Shown in pieces: positions 10,747-21,705 of a DNA stretch of 39,852 bases (position 1 is the first letter of the stretch; each line of letters begins with the position of its first letter). The position numbers were made by a program, and so were the translations under genes. Source of the DNA: Pigoraptor vietnamica (taxonomy: Eukaryota > Opisthokonta > Filasterea). The DNA lies in NCBI GenBank assembly GCA_943704525.1, contig CALSCQ010001153.1, forward strand, positions 1 through 39,852, given 5' to 3'. Under the pieces are notes generated by a model, which was given only the letters and a program-made list of their open reading frames with translations, made no database searches and was not told where the DNA came from.

Positions 10747-13535
10747 ATGAGCAAGCGGCTCAAGAGCACCCGCCACTACTTCTCCAAGCGCATTGCCCAA
10801 CTCGGGCAGCGCGTTGGCGAAAATCTCGGCACGCGACAGGGGGATGCACTCCCCATCGACTACTCGCGGCTTGAAGATGTGCGTGGAAGTGCCTGATTTG
10901 ACTTGCAGAATGAGCTCACTGCTAAGTAGATCTCTGCTAAAATCAGTGGGAATGCAGGTTACGCGCAAGATGCAGGTCGATTACAAGGACGTCGTCGAGA
11001 AGATGGAGAAGTACTTCCGCCCGGAGACGACGGCGCGCATCCGCCGTGCGGTGATGGACTCCGTGAACGTCGTCAATATTAAGGAGGTCGAGGAGTCGCG
11101 CCTCGGCCGCCTCGGCAATTCAATGATCAAGACGGGTAACGACCTGCACTCGGACACGACGCTCGGGTCGTGCTTTGTGCTCGCGGGCGAGAAGGAGATG
11201 GAGATTGCGCGGCTGTTCCTCTCGTTCGAGAACTCGGCGGAGAAGAAATTTGTCGACCCGATGGACCTCTTCCTCAAGGAAAACCTCGAGTCGCTCCAGG
11301 CGAAGATCAAGAAGGTGCAGTCGGACCGCCTCTACCTCTCTGCGCAGCGGCACAAGGAGGAGAAGACGCTGCGTGACCTCAAGGGGTACGACCCGAGCAT
11401 CCTCAAGCACGAGCAGGACAAGACGGCCGCGCTCGAGGTCAAGCTGGAGGGCGAGCTCGTCCAGGCAGAAGAGCAGATGCGCCGCCTCGTCTACGAGCTC
11501 GAGGACGCGCAGCTCGACCTCCTCGTCCAGTTTTTGAAGGCACAGGCGCAGTTCTTCCTTCACGGCTACGAAACGCTTCGTGGCGTTCTCGAGAACATCG
11601 CCGAGAAGACGGCAAAGCCGATCGAGTCGATCATGGGCAACACGCGCACATCCGGCGCGGTCCTGCAGAAGGCGCGCGCCATTTACGACTACAGCGCCGC
11701 GAACGAGGACGAGCTGTCGTTCAACGCCGGCGACATCATCACGATCACAAATGCCGGTGCGTGTCTGTGTCGTACGCGCACTGCAATGCAAGCGTGGAGT
11801 GGAGGGGTGTTTGAGAGTGGGGGGGGGGGGGATGTGCGCACATGCAAGTCTTTTGCGTGTTCTCACGTTTTGCCGTCTCTCTTTTGTAGCAACCGGCGAG
11901 GACGGGTGGCTCGAGGGCATGATCAATGGTGAGATGGGCCTCCTTCCCGCGCAGTACGTCGAAATGCTCTCTCCAGACCTCGTTGCCGCGGAAACCAAGA
12001 ACATCGCCGGCAATTTCATTCAGCCCGAGGCGGAGACGTCCAACGATGAGATTTACGAACGCATCGACTCTGCGCGCCCCAGGACACCGCTCGGTCCGGC
12101 GCCCCCCGTGCGCACATCCGTGCCCTTTGTGCAGCCTCTCCAGGTGGACGAGAACGCTGCGGCGGCTGCGGCTGCGGCTGCGGCGGCTGCCGCGTCGGCC
12201 GCATCGACGCGCTCGTCGCTTGACAGGTCGCACGAAGCGGCCGTGCGTCGGATGAACGCGGCGCTCGACGACATCTTGCAGGCGTCTGTTCAGTCGCAGT
12301 CGCCGGACTACGCCGTCAACACGGACAGCTTTGAGCAGTGCAACGACCAGCTCATTTCGGCGGCCCAGGAGATGGTGGGCGTGGCGAAGGCCGTCGTCGC
12401 CGCTGGGAAGGGCACGCCGGAGCAGCTCATTGCTGCGATGGACGCCAGCGTTGATGCCATCGCCAAGCTCACGGCGGACGTCAAGTGGGACGCGCACTGT
12501 ATCCCCGACCCCGCCGATCGCGCGGCGCTGTTCCTGTCGGCAAAGGGTCTCCTCCAGTCGCTCATGGCCCTTGTGGACGCCGCCCATCGCACGAACGGAC
12601 AGAACCCTGCGACGGCGGACGCGTCTCTCAAGCCGCACCAGAAGGCGATGGTGGGCGCCATTTCGAACGTGCTCGACACGCTGACGACCATTGCGGAGAA
12701 CGTGCGCAAGCCGAAGGAGGCGGACCCGATGGAGGCCGAGCTGGCAGAGGTTGCGCGCGCGATTGCCGAGGCGGAGAAGAAGCTCAACGGCATCCGTCAG
12801 CACGCCGAGTCGACGGGTGTCCAGATGCCCGAAGTGCACGAGGCGCTTGTGAGCGACGCTCAGCGACTCGCGCAGGCCGCATCACTGCTTATGCGCGCTG
12901 CGTCTGAGGCCCAGCAATCCATCAAGGCGGCCGGCGGCAATGTGACGTCGGGTGAGGGCGCGTACTACAAGGACGGGACGTGGGCACAGGGCCTCATTTC
13001 GGCAGCCCGCGCAGTCGCCGCTGGCATGACCGACGTCGTGCTCGCGGCCAACAACACGGTCACGAAGAACACGGACCCGATTGCGGCGGTTGCGGCGGCC
13101 AAGTCGATCGCTGCGGCGACAGCTCAGCTCGTGTATGCGTCGGCGACGAAGAACCCCGACAAGCGCACGCAGGATCAACTGGCCGCTGCGGGGCGGAACG
13201 TCACGGCTGCGACGGACGCCCTTGTGTCGTCTGTGGACCGCCGCCGCAACGTCGACTCGCAAAGTGCAGGTTATCCCGAGCGCGACCTGTCGCTGGCTGA
13301 GAGGCGCGCGAGGGAACTGGAGGCACAGGCGCACGTGCTTAAGATGGAGCGTGAACTTGAACAGGCGCGGACGAACCTCGCCGGCGTGCGGAAGGCAAAG
13401 TACAACGACGGTGCCGCCCCGCCGCCCGCTCACAGCCCGCAGCCCACACGGCCGTCGCCCCCGCAACAGCCCGCGGCGCCAGCCGAAGACGCCGACGACG
13501 AGCTCATGGCGCGCTTGAAGCGCCTCCGAGAGTGA
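10747..13535 (+). CDS. BAR-SH3-I/LWEQ actin-membrane linker
   Basis: Protein of 858 residues in three exons: 10747-10878, 10958-11756 and 11890-13535. Residues about 1-270 form an endophilin/amphiphysin-type BAR domain, a coiled helical dimer that senses or bends membranes. About residues 276-335 are an SH3 domain: ARAIYDYSAANEDELSF, GDIITI, EDGWLEG, GLLPAQYVEML. After a linker with an Ala run, residues about 430 to 770 are helical and end in an I/LWEQ (THATCH) actin-tethering module as in talin, HIP1R and Sla2: WAQGLISAARAVAAGMTD, then AAVAAAKSIAAATAQLVYAS and QLAAAGRNVTAATDALVSSV. A coiled coil and a Pro-rich tail follow. Predicted role: coupling curved endocytic membrane to F-actin, with SH3 partners. 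HIP1R/Sla2 carry an ANTH domain instead; I know of no described protein with this order. Domain calls are strong; the function is inferred. Confidence 0.9.
12150..12195 (+). repeat. (GCGGCT)n tract coding an Ala run
   Basis: Short GCN-rich tandem stretch in exon 3 of the BAR-SH3-I/LWEQ gene, coding about 14 consecutive Ala residues in the linker between SH3 and I/LWEQ regions. Confidence 0.8.
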
Positions 13536-13637
13536 TTCAGCGTGACTGCGAGACCTAATTCAGAACCACGTGACTGCGGCAGTCACAAGAGATAAACGCT
13601 TGCTTTATACTTTAACTCGGGGGTTCTTTGTGCAAAT

Positions 13638-15538
13638 TTACATTCGATCTTCGAGGAGATCGAGTAGGTAGAGGTTGGTCGCGCTCAGATGGTTCCGCGC
13701 CTTGCCATAGAGGCGACGAGGCTTTGCCCGGCCACCCGTCGCAGATGGCACCAGCCAGGACGGAAGCTGCGTGACAGTTAGAAGGCGTCAGAAGAGGTTA
13801 TGCGCGTTGGACCTCACAAAACCACACACCTTGACATTGACTGTCTTGAGTTTTGCGTCGACGGACTGCTGCCGAACTGGAGGCTTGGGAGGGATTCTCT
13901 TTTCCCTCCGGCGCGCACTCTCGGCGACGGCAGCAGCGACCCGCTTGGGCGTGAGCGACTTGCGCGGTCGCCGCGGTGCCGAGCGCGGCCGAAATCGGAG
14001 AACGGTCGACTCGATGGCCTCGTCCGCAAAGGCGAACACATCCAGGAAAGCGCTCGAATCGCAGTCCTCCGCGACGCGCTCACTCGTAGCGGAGAGAGGG
14101 AGCCTATTATCGGGGCCAGGATGGGGGCCTGCGCGAGGCTCCGCACGTGGAGCTGCGGAATGCTGGCCTCTGTCACGACGATCCTGCTGGTGGCCCACGT
14201 CCCCGTCTTCGTGCACCCTCACAGGTCGCCGCCGCAGTGGGCGCCGATCGGGCGCAATGTGTTCATCGTCGTCCGACTCACACTCCAAGTCGGAGAAGGC
14301 AACGCTCGCAATCTCCACTCGATCGAGGGCTACGGCGCCCTCGCTATGCAGGTCGCCCAAGTCGTCGTCGCACTCCCTGTCGCCCATGTCGTCGTCGCAC
14401 TCCCTGTCGCCCATGTCATCGTCAGTCGTTACCGACGGCAGTCGCGGCGGAGAACTGGCGTGCTTCATGGCGGGCCGTATGCGCGAGGGAGAGGAGGCCT
14501 GAGGAGATGGCGCATCCAAACGCGGCGGTACGACAAATGCAGTCGAATCCGCAACGCTGAACGAAGGGGACGTGGGTACAGCGCCGTCGTCGGGCGGAGT
14601 CGCCCTCTGCGAGTGCACGGTAGGCACCGGCGACCCGACGATTTGTAGGAGTTCCAATAGGTCATTGGGCCGCGCATCGGAGGCCTCCGACGGTGTCACG
14701 CCGCCCGCAAGCGGCCAACTCCCGCAAAAGATGGGGTCATAAGGATTGCGCAGGCCGCGCGACGACAGCGAACCCGGCGACACGACGGCATTCATGAAAG
14801 CGGCAGGTCCGTCTGTGAGGTATGCGTCGAGTGCAGATGCCGCCCGAGCGCAGGCCAGGAGACCGTCGTAAGTCGTCGCGGGCGCATTTGCTGCCGAGGG
14901 TTGCACTTGCGCCGCGCCCGTGATGCACGCGCGATAGTGCGCCGCGAGACAACACCAGGCGCTACGGTCGCGCGAGTCGGCAGCGAGATGGGCTGCCAAG
15001 GGTGCGCTTTGGACGCCGACGACGACCTCGTCCGCGGCATCCAGCAACAGGCGGCGCCAATGGACAGTCTCTCCATGCCATTGTGCGCCGGCATATAGCG
15101 AGGCAGGCTGGTCGACGACGCTTCCGCCGATACGCGTGGCGAAGAAGGAGCCCAGTTCGTCCGACTTGATCTCGCAATCAACAAGATCATCGACGAGGTG
15201 AAGGAGGGCGCAGACCACCGCAGCCGTTATGTCGTCAAACTCGCATGGCACATTGGACGTAAAGGCGCACGTTGCGCGGGCGACCGCGATCACTTTGACG
15301 CAAGGATGGAGGGCGTCCACCGCAGTGCACTAGAAGGCCAACAGAAGGAGTGTTATATCTGAGTTCAAATTAACAAATCCACTTGAGCAAATGCTGCGGC
15401 AGCGACACATACCTCGCGGATGTAGAGCTTCGCGTCGTGCCGTGGGCTCCAAAGCGTGATTGCGTGGCGAACAAGCGCGTTCCAGAGTCGCCTCTCGCTG
15501 CGCAGCATTGCGCGCACGCCCGCCGGAGACTCCCACAT
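13638..15538 (-). CDS. Hypothetical acidic/basic protein, three exons
   Basis: I do not recognise this protein. Exons 15538-15413, 15329-13830 and 13766-13638 join in phase 0 and give 584 residues. The frame is open upstream to about 15754, but the first ATG there is MWESPAGVRAML, taken as the start. The N-terminal 250 residues look globular (Ala/Leu-rich, with FDDITAAVVCALLHLVDDL). The middle is disordered, with an acidic nine-residue repeat (DDDMGDREC, DDDMGDREC, then DDDLGDLHS). The C-terminal third is basic: PRRPRKSLTPKRVAAA and RRREKRIPPKPP. The end is SATNLYLLDLLEDRM, possibly a short helix. A nuclear or chromatin role is only a guess from charge. The stop lies 102 bp from the convergent BAR-gene stop. 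An undetected intron in the low-complexity middle is possible. Confidence 0.65.
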
Positions 15539-15945
15539 CTTCAGCGCCTCCACAACGGCGTTAAAGCATCGCCACACACGCAGTCGCGCAGTGAGTGGCT
15601 CACTGCATGCAGCGCTGCTATTGAAAGAATGCGTTCGAATGTGCGACGACGAGAAGGCGACCCCACGATGTACAAGTGGATCTCCCGAGTGGCTTCCAGT
15701 CGCGCGAACTGGCGGTGTCGGCGTGATGTCATCAATTTGGCTCACTCCACACACTCACGATCAGTACTGTGGGAGGTGGGGGTTTGACTGAAGCTTTCAC
15801 TTCGGCCGTCGGGAGAAGGCAAAAGCACGCCGCACGCAAAAAACGCACGCACGCACGCGCACGCAAGTCGGAGAAAGAGATAGAGAAGCGGTAAAGCAGA
15901 CGTGCTCACGACGTAACGAAATAACAGCGTTTCATGGGAGGGTAT
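15539..15945. other. Intergenic between two minus-strand genes
   Basis: Holds the 3' flank of the Ki-67-like gene and the upstream region of the hypothetical gene. An open frame runs from 15538 up to about 15756 in the hypothetical gene's frame but has no ATG. A short run of ACGC repeats is seen near 15840-15865. Nothing else recognisable. Confidence 0.55.
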
Positions 15946-18900
15946 CTACTTGCGGGTCCGCGCCGGCACGGCAGACTGCTTGTCAGCACACGAGGGGCAG
16001 AACCAGTCGCCGCGGGGAACGCGCGTGAGCGGCGGGCTGAGGCAATACAGGTGCCACAAGGTCTCGCATCCGTCGCACACAAGCAGCTTGGCCTCGTTCT
16101 CGGCGCTGGAGCACACACGGCAGGCGTCCGCGGCGGGCGCAGCCGCAGGAGCAGTCACCGCGGGGGCCTTGCTCGTCCGCGCACGCTTCGCCTTGGGTTC
16201 CTCCGGCGCAGCGTCTGCAACAGGAGCGGCCTCGACAGCGTCGGCGTCCTTCACGGAGCGAGTGCGCTTGGCGCGCGCGGGCTCGGCGGCGGGCGCCACA
16301 ACAGGGGTGGCTTCGATGCGAACGCGCTTGCCACGGGGCTCGGCGGCTGCGACCTCGGCAGCGCTCTCCGCCACTTCCTCAGCCTTGCGTGTGCGCGTGC
16401 TCTTCTTGGTCGAAGGCATCTCGGCAACGGGCTCAGCGACCACGGCAGGCGCGGGAGTGGCCTCCGCGACGACAGGAGCCTCGCTCTCCTTCTTGCCGCG
16501 ACCCGCGCGCTTAGCCACCTTCTCTTCGGCAGCGACAACCGGGGCGGGCACCTCCACAGCTGCGGGCGCGTCGGCGGGGCTCTTCTTGGCCGACCGAGCA
16601 CGCTTCAACGACTTCTCCTCGACAACGGGGGCGGCGACGGGGGCAGGCACCTCCACAGGCGCGGGCGCGTCAGTGATCTGCGTCTTGGCCAGGCGACCAC
16701 GCTTCGCCGGCTTCTCGGGCTGGCTCACAGGCTCCATCGCGACCGGCACACTGTCAGCAGGGGCCGTTGCCTCCTTCTTTCCACGGCCACGCTTCGCAGA
16801 GATGGGCTCCATCACAGCCGCCTCCACAGGGACAGCGGGTGCCACCGTCACCGTCGGCTCCTCAACAACAACGGGGGCGGCCTTCTTGCCACGCGCGCGC
16901 TTGGCGGGCGCCTGCTCTTCGGCGGGTGCGACCACTTCAGCCTCGACGACTTCCTCCGCCTTGCGCTTGCCACGGCGAACAGAGGGCTTCTCGCTCTCGT
17001 CCGCGACTGGAGCGGGGGCCGGCGTCTCCGGGGCCTTGCGCCCGCGGGGCGTACGGATAGTGCTGGGCTTCGGGGTGGCAGCCACCGACGGTGCGGCCTC
17101 CGGCACCTTCGCGACCTCCACGTGCTTGAGGGGCACGCCGCCGGCGATGGCGTCCTTAAGCGTTGACGGAAGGGCCGGGTACTTGCGCGTGCGCAGGGTG
17201 CGTCCGGCCGCAATCTCGGCGCGCAGAGGCGTGGGTGCCTTGGGGTAGCGCGGCTTGAGGGTGACGCCATGGACGAGCTCTTCGCGAACGGGGGTCGACA
17301 GCGACTTCTTGTACACCGCGTCCAGCTCAACGCCGAGCGCAATCTCCTCGCGCACCGGCGTGTTCAGCGATTTCTTGTAAACTGCGTCGAGTTCCACGCC
17401 GCCCTCAATGGCCTTGCGAAGAGGAGTCTGCATCCGCTTCCCGCGCGTCTTCTTCAGTTCGACCCCCTTCGAGATCTCGCTGCGGACGGGCGTGGCGAGT
17501 TTGTTCGTCACACGGCGGCGCAGCATCACTCCCGCGGTAATGCTTGCGCGGAGCGGCGTCGTAAGCCGCTTCACACGCTTCTTCAGCGCAACGCCGCCCT
17601 CAATGGCCTTGCGCAACGGCGTCTGCATCGCCTTCTTCGTTTTCTTGAGCTCGACTCCCTCGGCGATCTCCGCGCGCGCAGGCGTGTTGAGCGCCTTCTT
17701 GTACACGGCGTCGAGTTCCACTCCGCCCTCGATGGCCTTGCGCAACGGCGTCTGTATCTTCTTCGCCTCCTTCTTCTTGAGCTTAACGCCCTCGGCGATC
17801 TCCGCGCGCGCGGGTGTGCTCAACGCCTTCTTGTACACGGCGTCGAGTTCCACGCCCTCCTCAATCGACTTGCGCAGCGGCGTCTGCATCGCCTTCTTCG
17901 TCTTCTTGAGCTCGACTCCCTCGGCGATCTCCGCGCGCGCGGGCGTGTTGAGCGCCTTCTTGTACACGGCGTCGAGTTCCACGCCCTCCTCAATCGACTT
18001 GCGCAGCGGCGTCTGCATCTTCTTCGCCTCCTTCTTCTTGAGCTCCACGCCCGCGGCGATGGCGTTCTTCATCGGCGTCTGCATGCGCTTGAGGGCCTCG
18101 ACCTGCGACTGGGCAGCGCCCTTGGTCTCCTCCTCGGCCGTCTGTTCATGCGTCTCTTCTTGCACGGTCTCGGCGGCGGCGGCGGCGGATGGCATCTCCC
18201 CTCGGCGCAGCGGTGTCGCCGGCGGAAGGTCCTTGTCAAAGACCATCGGGTTGAGGTGCGGCCCAAAGCGCACGCTGCGGCGACGCGTCGACATGGCGGC
18301 AGACGCGGGCGCCTGCTGGGGCGGCGTCACCTGCGCCCCAGCGGCCGCCGCAACGGGCGTCGCGGAAGTCGCGGGGGCGGGGGCGGGATCGGCATCGTTG
18401 CCTTCGACAGCCTTGAGGGGCGTGCGAGCCTGCAGTGTGGCGAAGAATGTAAAATGTGTGTGTGTGAGGGTGTGAGTGTGTGTGTGTGTGTGGTGTGTGT
18501 GTGAGAGTGTGTGTGTGCGTGCGCGCGTGGACGGGTGTGCAGTGTCTCACCTTCTTCGGCGTCTCCTTCTTGGGGGTCTTCTTGGGCGTGGCCGACTTGG
18601 GGACCTCCGTGTACTCAAAGCGGAACGCGCGGTCGCTGATCGTGAAGACGTCGTTGTTGGCGAGCGTGACGTCCTGGTCGATGGGCTTCCCGTTCAGGAG
18701 TGTCGGTGCCGCTTGGCTCAGCACGGAGAGGACGGCCTACGTTTTTTGCGCACTCGTATAAGTCGGAGCTGAATGAAACGCAAACTTGTGCATTTTCGCA
18801 TGGCTACACGCACATCCGCGCACAGACGCATACGCAACACATGCATGCGCGCGCGAGTGCCATAAACACGTGGCATAAAACGCATAGCGAAGGCAACCAA

Positions 18901-19241
18901 CAACAACGCGGTCACCTCACCCGGCCATCAGAAGTGCGTTGGAGAACAGTGTGCTGCTTGTCAACGTTGGGAAGCTGGATGCGAATGTCGCAGGCGGTGT
19001 CCCTGCAAGTGTTTGGGGTGCCCAGTCATGTGACCACAGCGAAGGCATGGAAATCACAGACGGAGGTGTGCCAAGGGATGACTGACTGTCACGGGAATTG
19101 ACCCACGCGCACATGGCATGCATCCACGTCGCAGACAAACTCGCACCTGCCAAACGTCAGCTTCTCCTCAACCCATGGGAACTTGCTGCCCTCGACGCCG
19201 TTGCGCTTAACGATTACGATGTTCGCAAAGACGGCGCTCAT
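15946..19241 (-). CDS. Ki-67/Repo-Man-like protein: FHA, PP1-docking block, TP repeats, PHD finger
   Basis: Protein of 948 residues; exons 19241-19147, 19002-18921, 18736-18551, 18429-15946, phases closed. Residues 1-110 are an FHA domain like that of Ki-67: FGRDTACDIRIQLPNVDKQH, then LLNGKPIDQDV and FTISDRAFRFEY. The usual phosphate-binding Ser before the conserved His is Asp here. Residues about 172-200 match the PP1-docking region of Ki-67/Repo-Man: RSVRF (an RVxF motif), then FDKDLPPATPLRRGE. About 235-556 hold 15 repeats with TPLR..I..GV.L. The next 300 residues are Ala/Pro/Glu-rich with basic motifs such as KRARGKK and KRGRGKK. The end is a C4HC3 PHD finger: CRVC, CDGC, HLYCLSPPL, WFCPSC. 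In vertebrates Ki-67 and Repo-Man recruit PP1 to mitotic chromosomes; PHD fingers often read histone H3 tails. A similar role is inferred. Vertebrate Ki-67 has no PHD finger. Confidence 0.88.
17125..18090 (-). repeat. Tandem array of about 15 Thr-Pro repeats
   Basis: Coding tandem repeat with a unit of about 20-22 codons. The consensus is (M/L)xTPxRxxIxxGVxL. Alternating sub-types end DAVYKKA or KKTKK, so a two-unit block was also duplicated. Parts around 17640-18010 are nearly identical at DNA level, which points to recent unequal exchange. Almost every unit has one Thr-Pro, a minimal CDK site. Confidence 0.9.
18452..18527. repeat. TG microsatellite in intron 3 of the Ki-67-like gene
   Basis: Imperfect TG repeat inside intron 3 (18550-18430). 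It reads CA in the transcript. Confidence 0.9.
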
Positions 19242-19627
19242 TTTCGGGTGTCGCACGCGCGCGCGCTCATCAAACGTACTGAACCTACCTAGACGAAGTT
19301 ATTCCTACCGTGTGCGTCGTTGAAGTGAAAGAAAAAGCAGATGAGTTTCAAAGAAGCGCCAAAGCGCGTGTGTGGTGTGTGGTGGACGATTGGCTGACGC
19401 AAGGCGCCGACTGGCAGACCTGTCAAACCCCAAATTCGAAAAATTTGAAATTTTTTCCCGCGCACACAAATCACGTCATAGAGTCGTCATTTGCCGCACA
19501 GTGACGCCATCAACAACGTCGCTCGCTAAAGTATCCACAAAAGTTCGCCAGTAGAGAGCTGCCGAGAGTTGCAACGCGTGCATTGTCTGCGGTGTTCTTG
19601 TGGGGTTCTCCTCCCACTTTCGCAGCC
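19242..19627. other. Bidirectional promoter region, Ki-67-like and MAEA
   Basis: The two genes diverge, with start codons 386 bp apart, so they may share a promoter. No gene is seen. A short AT-rich stretch with near-palindromic AAATTCGAAAAATTTGAAATTT lies at about 19431-19453. Confidence 0.6.
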
Positions 19628-21631
19628 ATGTCGCTCCCAGCGAGCGCCATTACTCTGGAGCACCCGCTCGTAAAGGTGCGTCGTCGCAAGCCACTGCTGC
19701 TTGCACAAGTACGCTTCGTCTGACGCTGTCGACTGCCATTAAGCTGACCGACACTCCTTCTCGCGCGTCTACGCTGCAGGTGCCATTCGAGGCGCTCAAC
19801 AAGGTGTTTCGGAACTCGCAAAAGCTCCTCGAGAAGGAGACGACGAATGCCGCGACCGTGATGACTGACCTCGCGGCCAAGGCGGCGACGCAGGGCGAAG
19901 AGGAAACAACAAAGACCATCGACTCGCTCATCACGCGCCTCACAAGCCTCAAGCGCAAGGTGCGACAGAGAACATATGGGCCTCCGTGCTCGGTATGCGC
20001 CATTGTAATCGTCGGTTCTGATGTTGCGATTTTGCTTGCGCATCGCAGTTTCAGGAGATGTCGAAAGAGGAAGAGGTGTGCATGGAGCGTTGCCGCATGC
20101 GACTCGAACACCTCACAAGTTACGGCACGCGCGCGGGCGCATCATCGGCCGCGGCATCGGACGCACAGAAGTTGTGGGAGAAGCAGCGGCTGGACCGCTT
20201 TATTGTCGACTACTTGCTGCGCGAGGGGTACTACGAGTCTGCGCGCCGGCTCGCGAAGGGCGCGAACGTGGAGGTGCGGCGGAACTTTTTTTTCACACAG
20301 TGTTCGCTCTGTGTTACAAAAGTTGTCGATAGCTGACGATGGGCTCACTTTTGTCGCGAATTTTTCAGGAATTTGTGGACATTGAGTTGTTTGTGGAGGC
20401 ACAGAAGATCGAGGATGCGCTGCTGAAGCACGACTGCAGCCAGGCACTCGCGTGGTGCGCGGACAACCGTTCTCGGTTGAAAAAAATCAAGGTACCTGCC
20501 CTCACAACTCCTCGTTCTCGACCTAATGTTTCCGTGCACGGCTGCGCATGGCTGTGTCTGAGTTTATGTCAGTGCCCCGTTAATTTGACTTTCTGGATCT
20601 TCGTGCGGTCGCAGAGCACTTTGGAGTTTGATTTGCGCGTGCAAGAGTTCGTCGAGCTCGTGAGGAGGAACGACCGCCTCGGCGCAATTGCGTACGCGCG
20701 CAAGTTCCTGGCGCCCAACGCAGACACGAACATGCCCGAGATTCAGCGGGCGATGGCCCTCCTGGCATTCTCGGCGGACACGGAGCACCCCGTCTATCGC
20801 GTGAGTTGCATGCAAGTGCGCGCACGAACATGCCGCACCCAGTCAATTGCTTGCACTCACACGGCGCCTTTCTGTTGCTGTTCCGTCGGCAGCGTCTCTT
20901 TGATGTGAATCGGTGGTACGCCCTCGTGGACGAGTTCCGGCACGATAACTACGTGCTGAACAGCCTCACAACCGAGTCGCTCCTCACGATCACGCTGCAA
21001 GCGGGGCTGTCGTCCCTCAAGACACCGTGAGTGCTCTACGACGCTGTCATCCGCATTGCCGCTCGCCGCGACTTCACTTGCTGTCTGTCGCACCTTCTCT
21101 CACGCGTCGCGCCTGTGCACTCTACTTCGTGTTCTGTTTGTCGCGCCATTATTTATGCTTCAATCACCCTGTACAGCATGTGCTTTCGCGAGGACGGCAA
21201 GAACCCGAACTGTCCCGTGTGCATGCCTGCCTTCAACGACCTGGCGCGCAACCTGCCGTCGTCGCACCGCGTTCGCTCGTCGCTCGTCTGCCGCATTACG
21301 GGAAAGCCCATCAACGAAGACAATCCGCCGATGGTGCTGCCCAACGGAAACGTCTACTCGCAGTCGGTGGGTGCGCGCAGCACTTCGCGGACCCTCGACA
21401 CCATTTATTCTGATCCATGTCTATTGCACTTTTTCTGTGTGGCGTTTGTTGGTTCTGGCACATCCATGTTTCACGACGAGTGGTTCGTGTACATTTCGCT
21501 TATTGACGTGTGTGTGCGCGTGTTTGCAGGCGCTGACGGAGATGGCGCGCATGCACGACGGCGAGATTATCTGCCCGCGCAGCAAGGACCACTTCCGTTT
21601 GAACGAGGCGCGCAAGGTGTTCATCATGTAG
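19628..21631 (+). CDS. MAEA: MAEA/Fyv10 (GID9) subunit of the CTLH/GID ubiquitin ligase
   Basis: Protein of 395 residues (human MAEA is 396) in eight exons: 19628-19675, 19780-19959, 20049-20273, 20369-20491, 20615-20800, 20893-21026, 21177-21366, 21530-21631. With RMND5 it forms the catalytic RING pair of the CTLH/GID E3 ligase, which in yeast degrades gluconeogenic enzymes. Seen here: an N-terminal helix (VPFEALNKVFRNSQKLLEKE), a LisH motif (LDRFIVDYLLREGYYESARR), a CTLH motif (EFVDIELFVEAQKIEDALLK), a CRA region, and the degenerate RING at the end: NPNCPVC, LVCRITGKPINEDNPPMVLP, NGNVYSQ, CPRSKDHF, KVFIM. The C-terminus closely follows human MAEA. The gene converges on the enolase gene. Identity is near certain. 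Confidence 0.96.
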
Positions 21632-21699
21632 AACGGCGTGGTGCGCTCGCGTGACGCATGTTGCGCTGATGTAAATAGTGGGATGTCCCTTCGTTGTAC

Positions 21700-21705
21700 A
21701 TTAAA
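21700..21705 (+). promoter_or_regulatory. Candidate poly(A) signal ATTAAA of MAEA
   Basis: ATTAAA 69 nt after the MAEA stop codon, matching the position of the same hexamer after the CLINT1-like gene. The 245 bp between MAEA and the enolase stop hold nothing else recognisable. Confidence 0.45.

Noticed and set aside
11745-12839. 364-codon minus-strand open frame under the BAR-SH3-I/LWEQ gene
   Set aside because: Arg/His/Leu-rich antisense shadow of exon 3; it also runs through the proven intron.
15934-18504. Several long plus-strand open frames over the Ki-67-like gene
   Set aside because: They mirror the repeats and GC-rich codons of the minus-strand gene, which has recognisable domains and clean splice sites.
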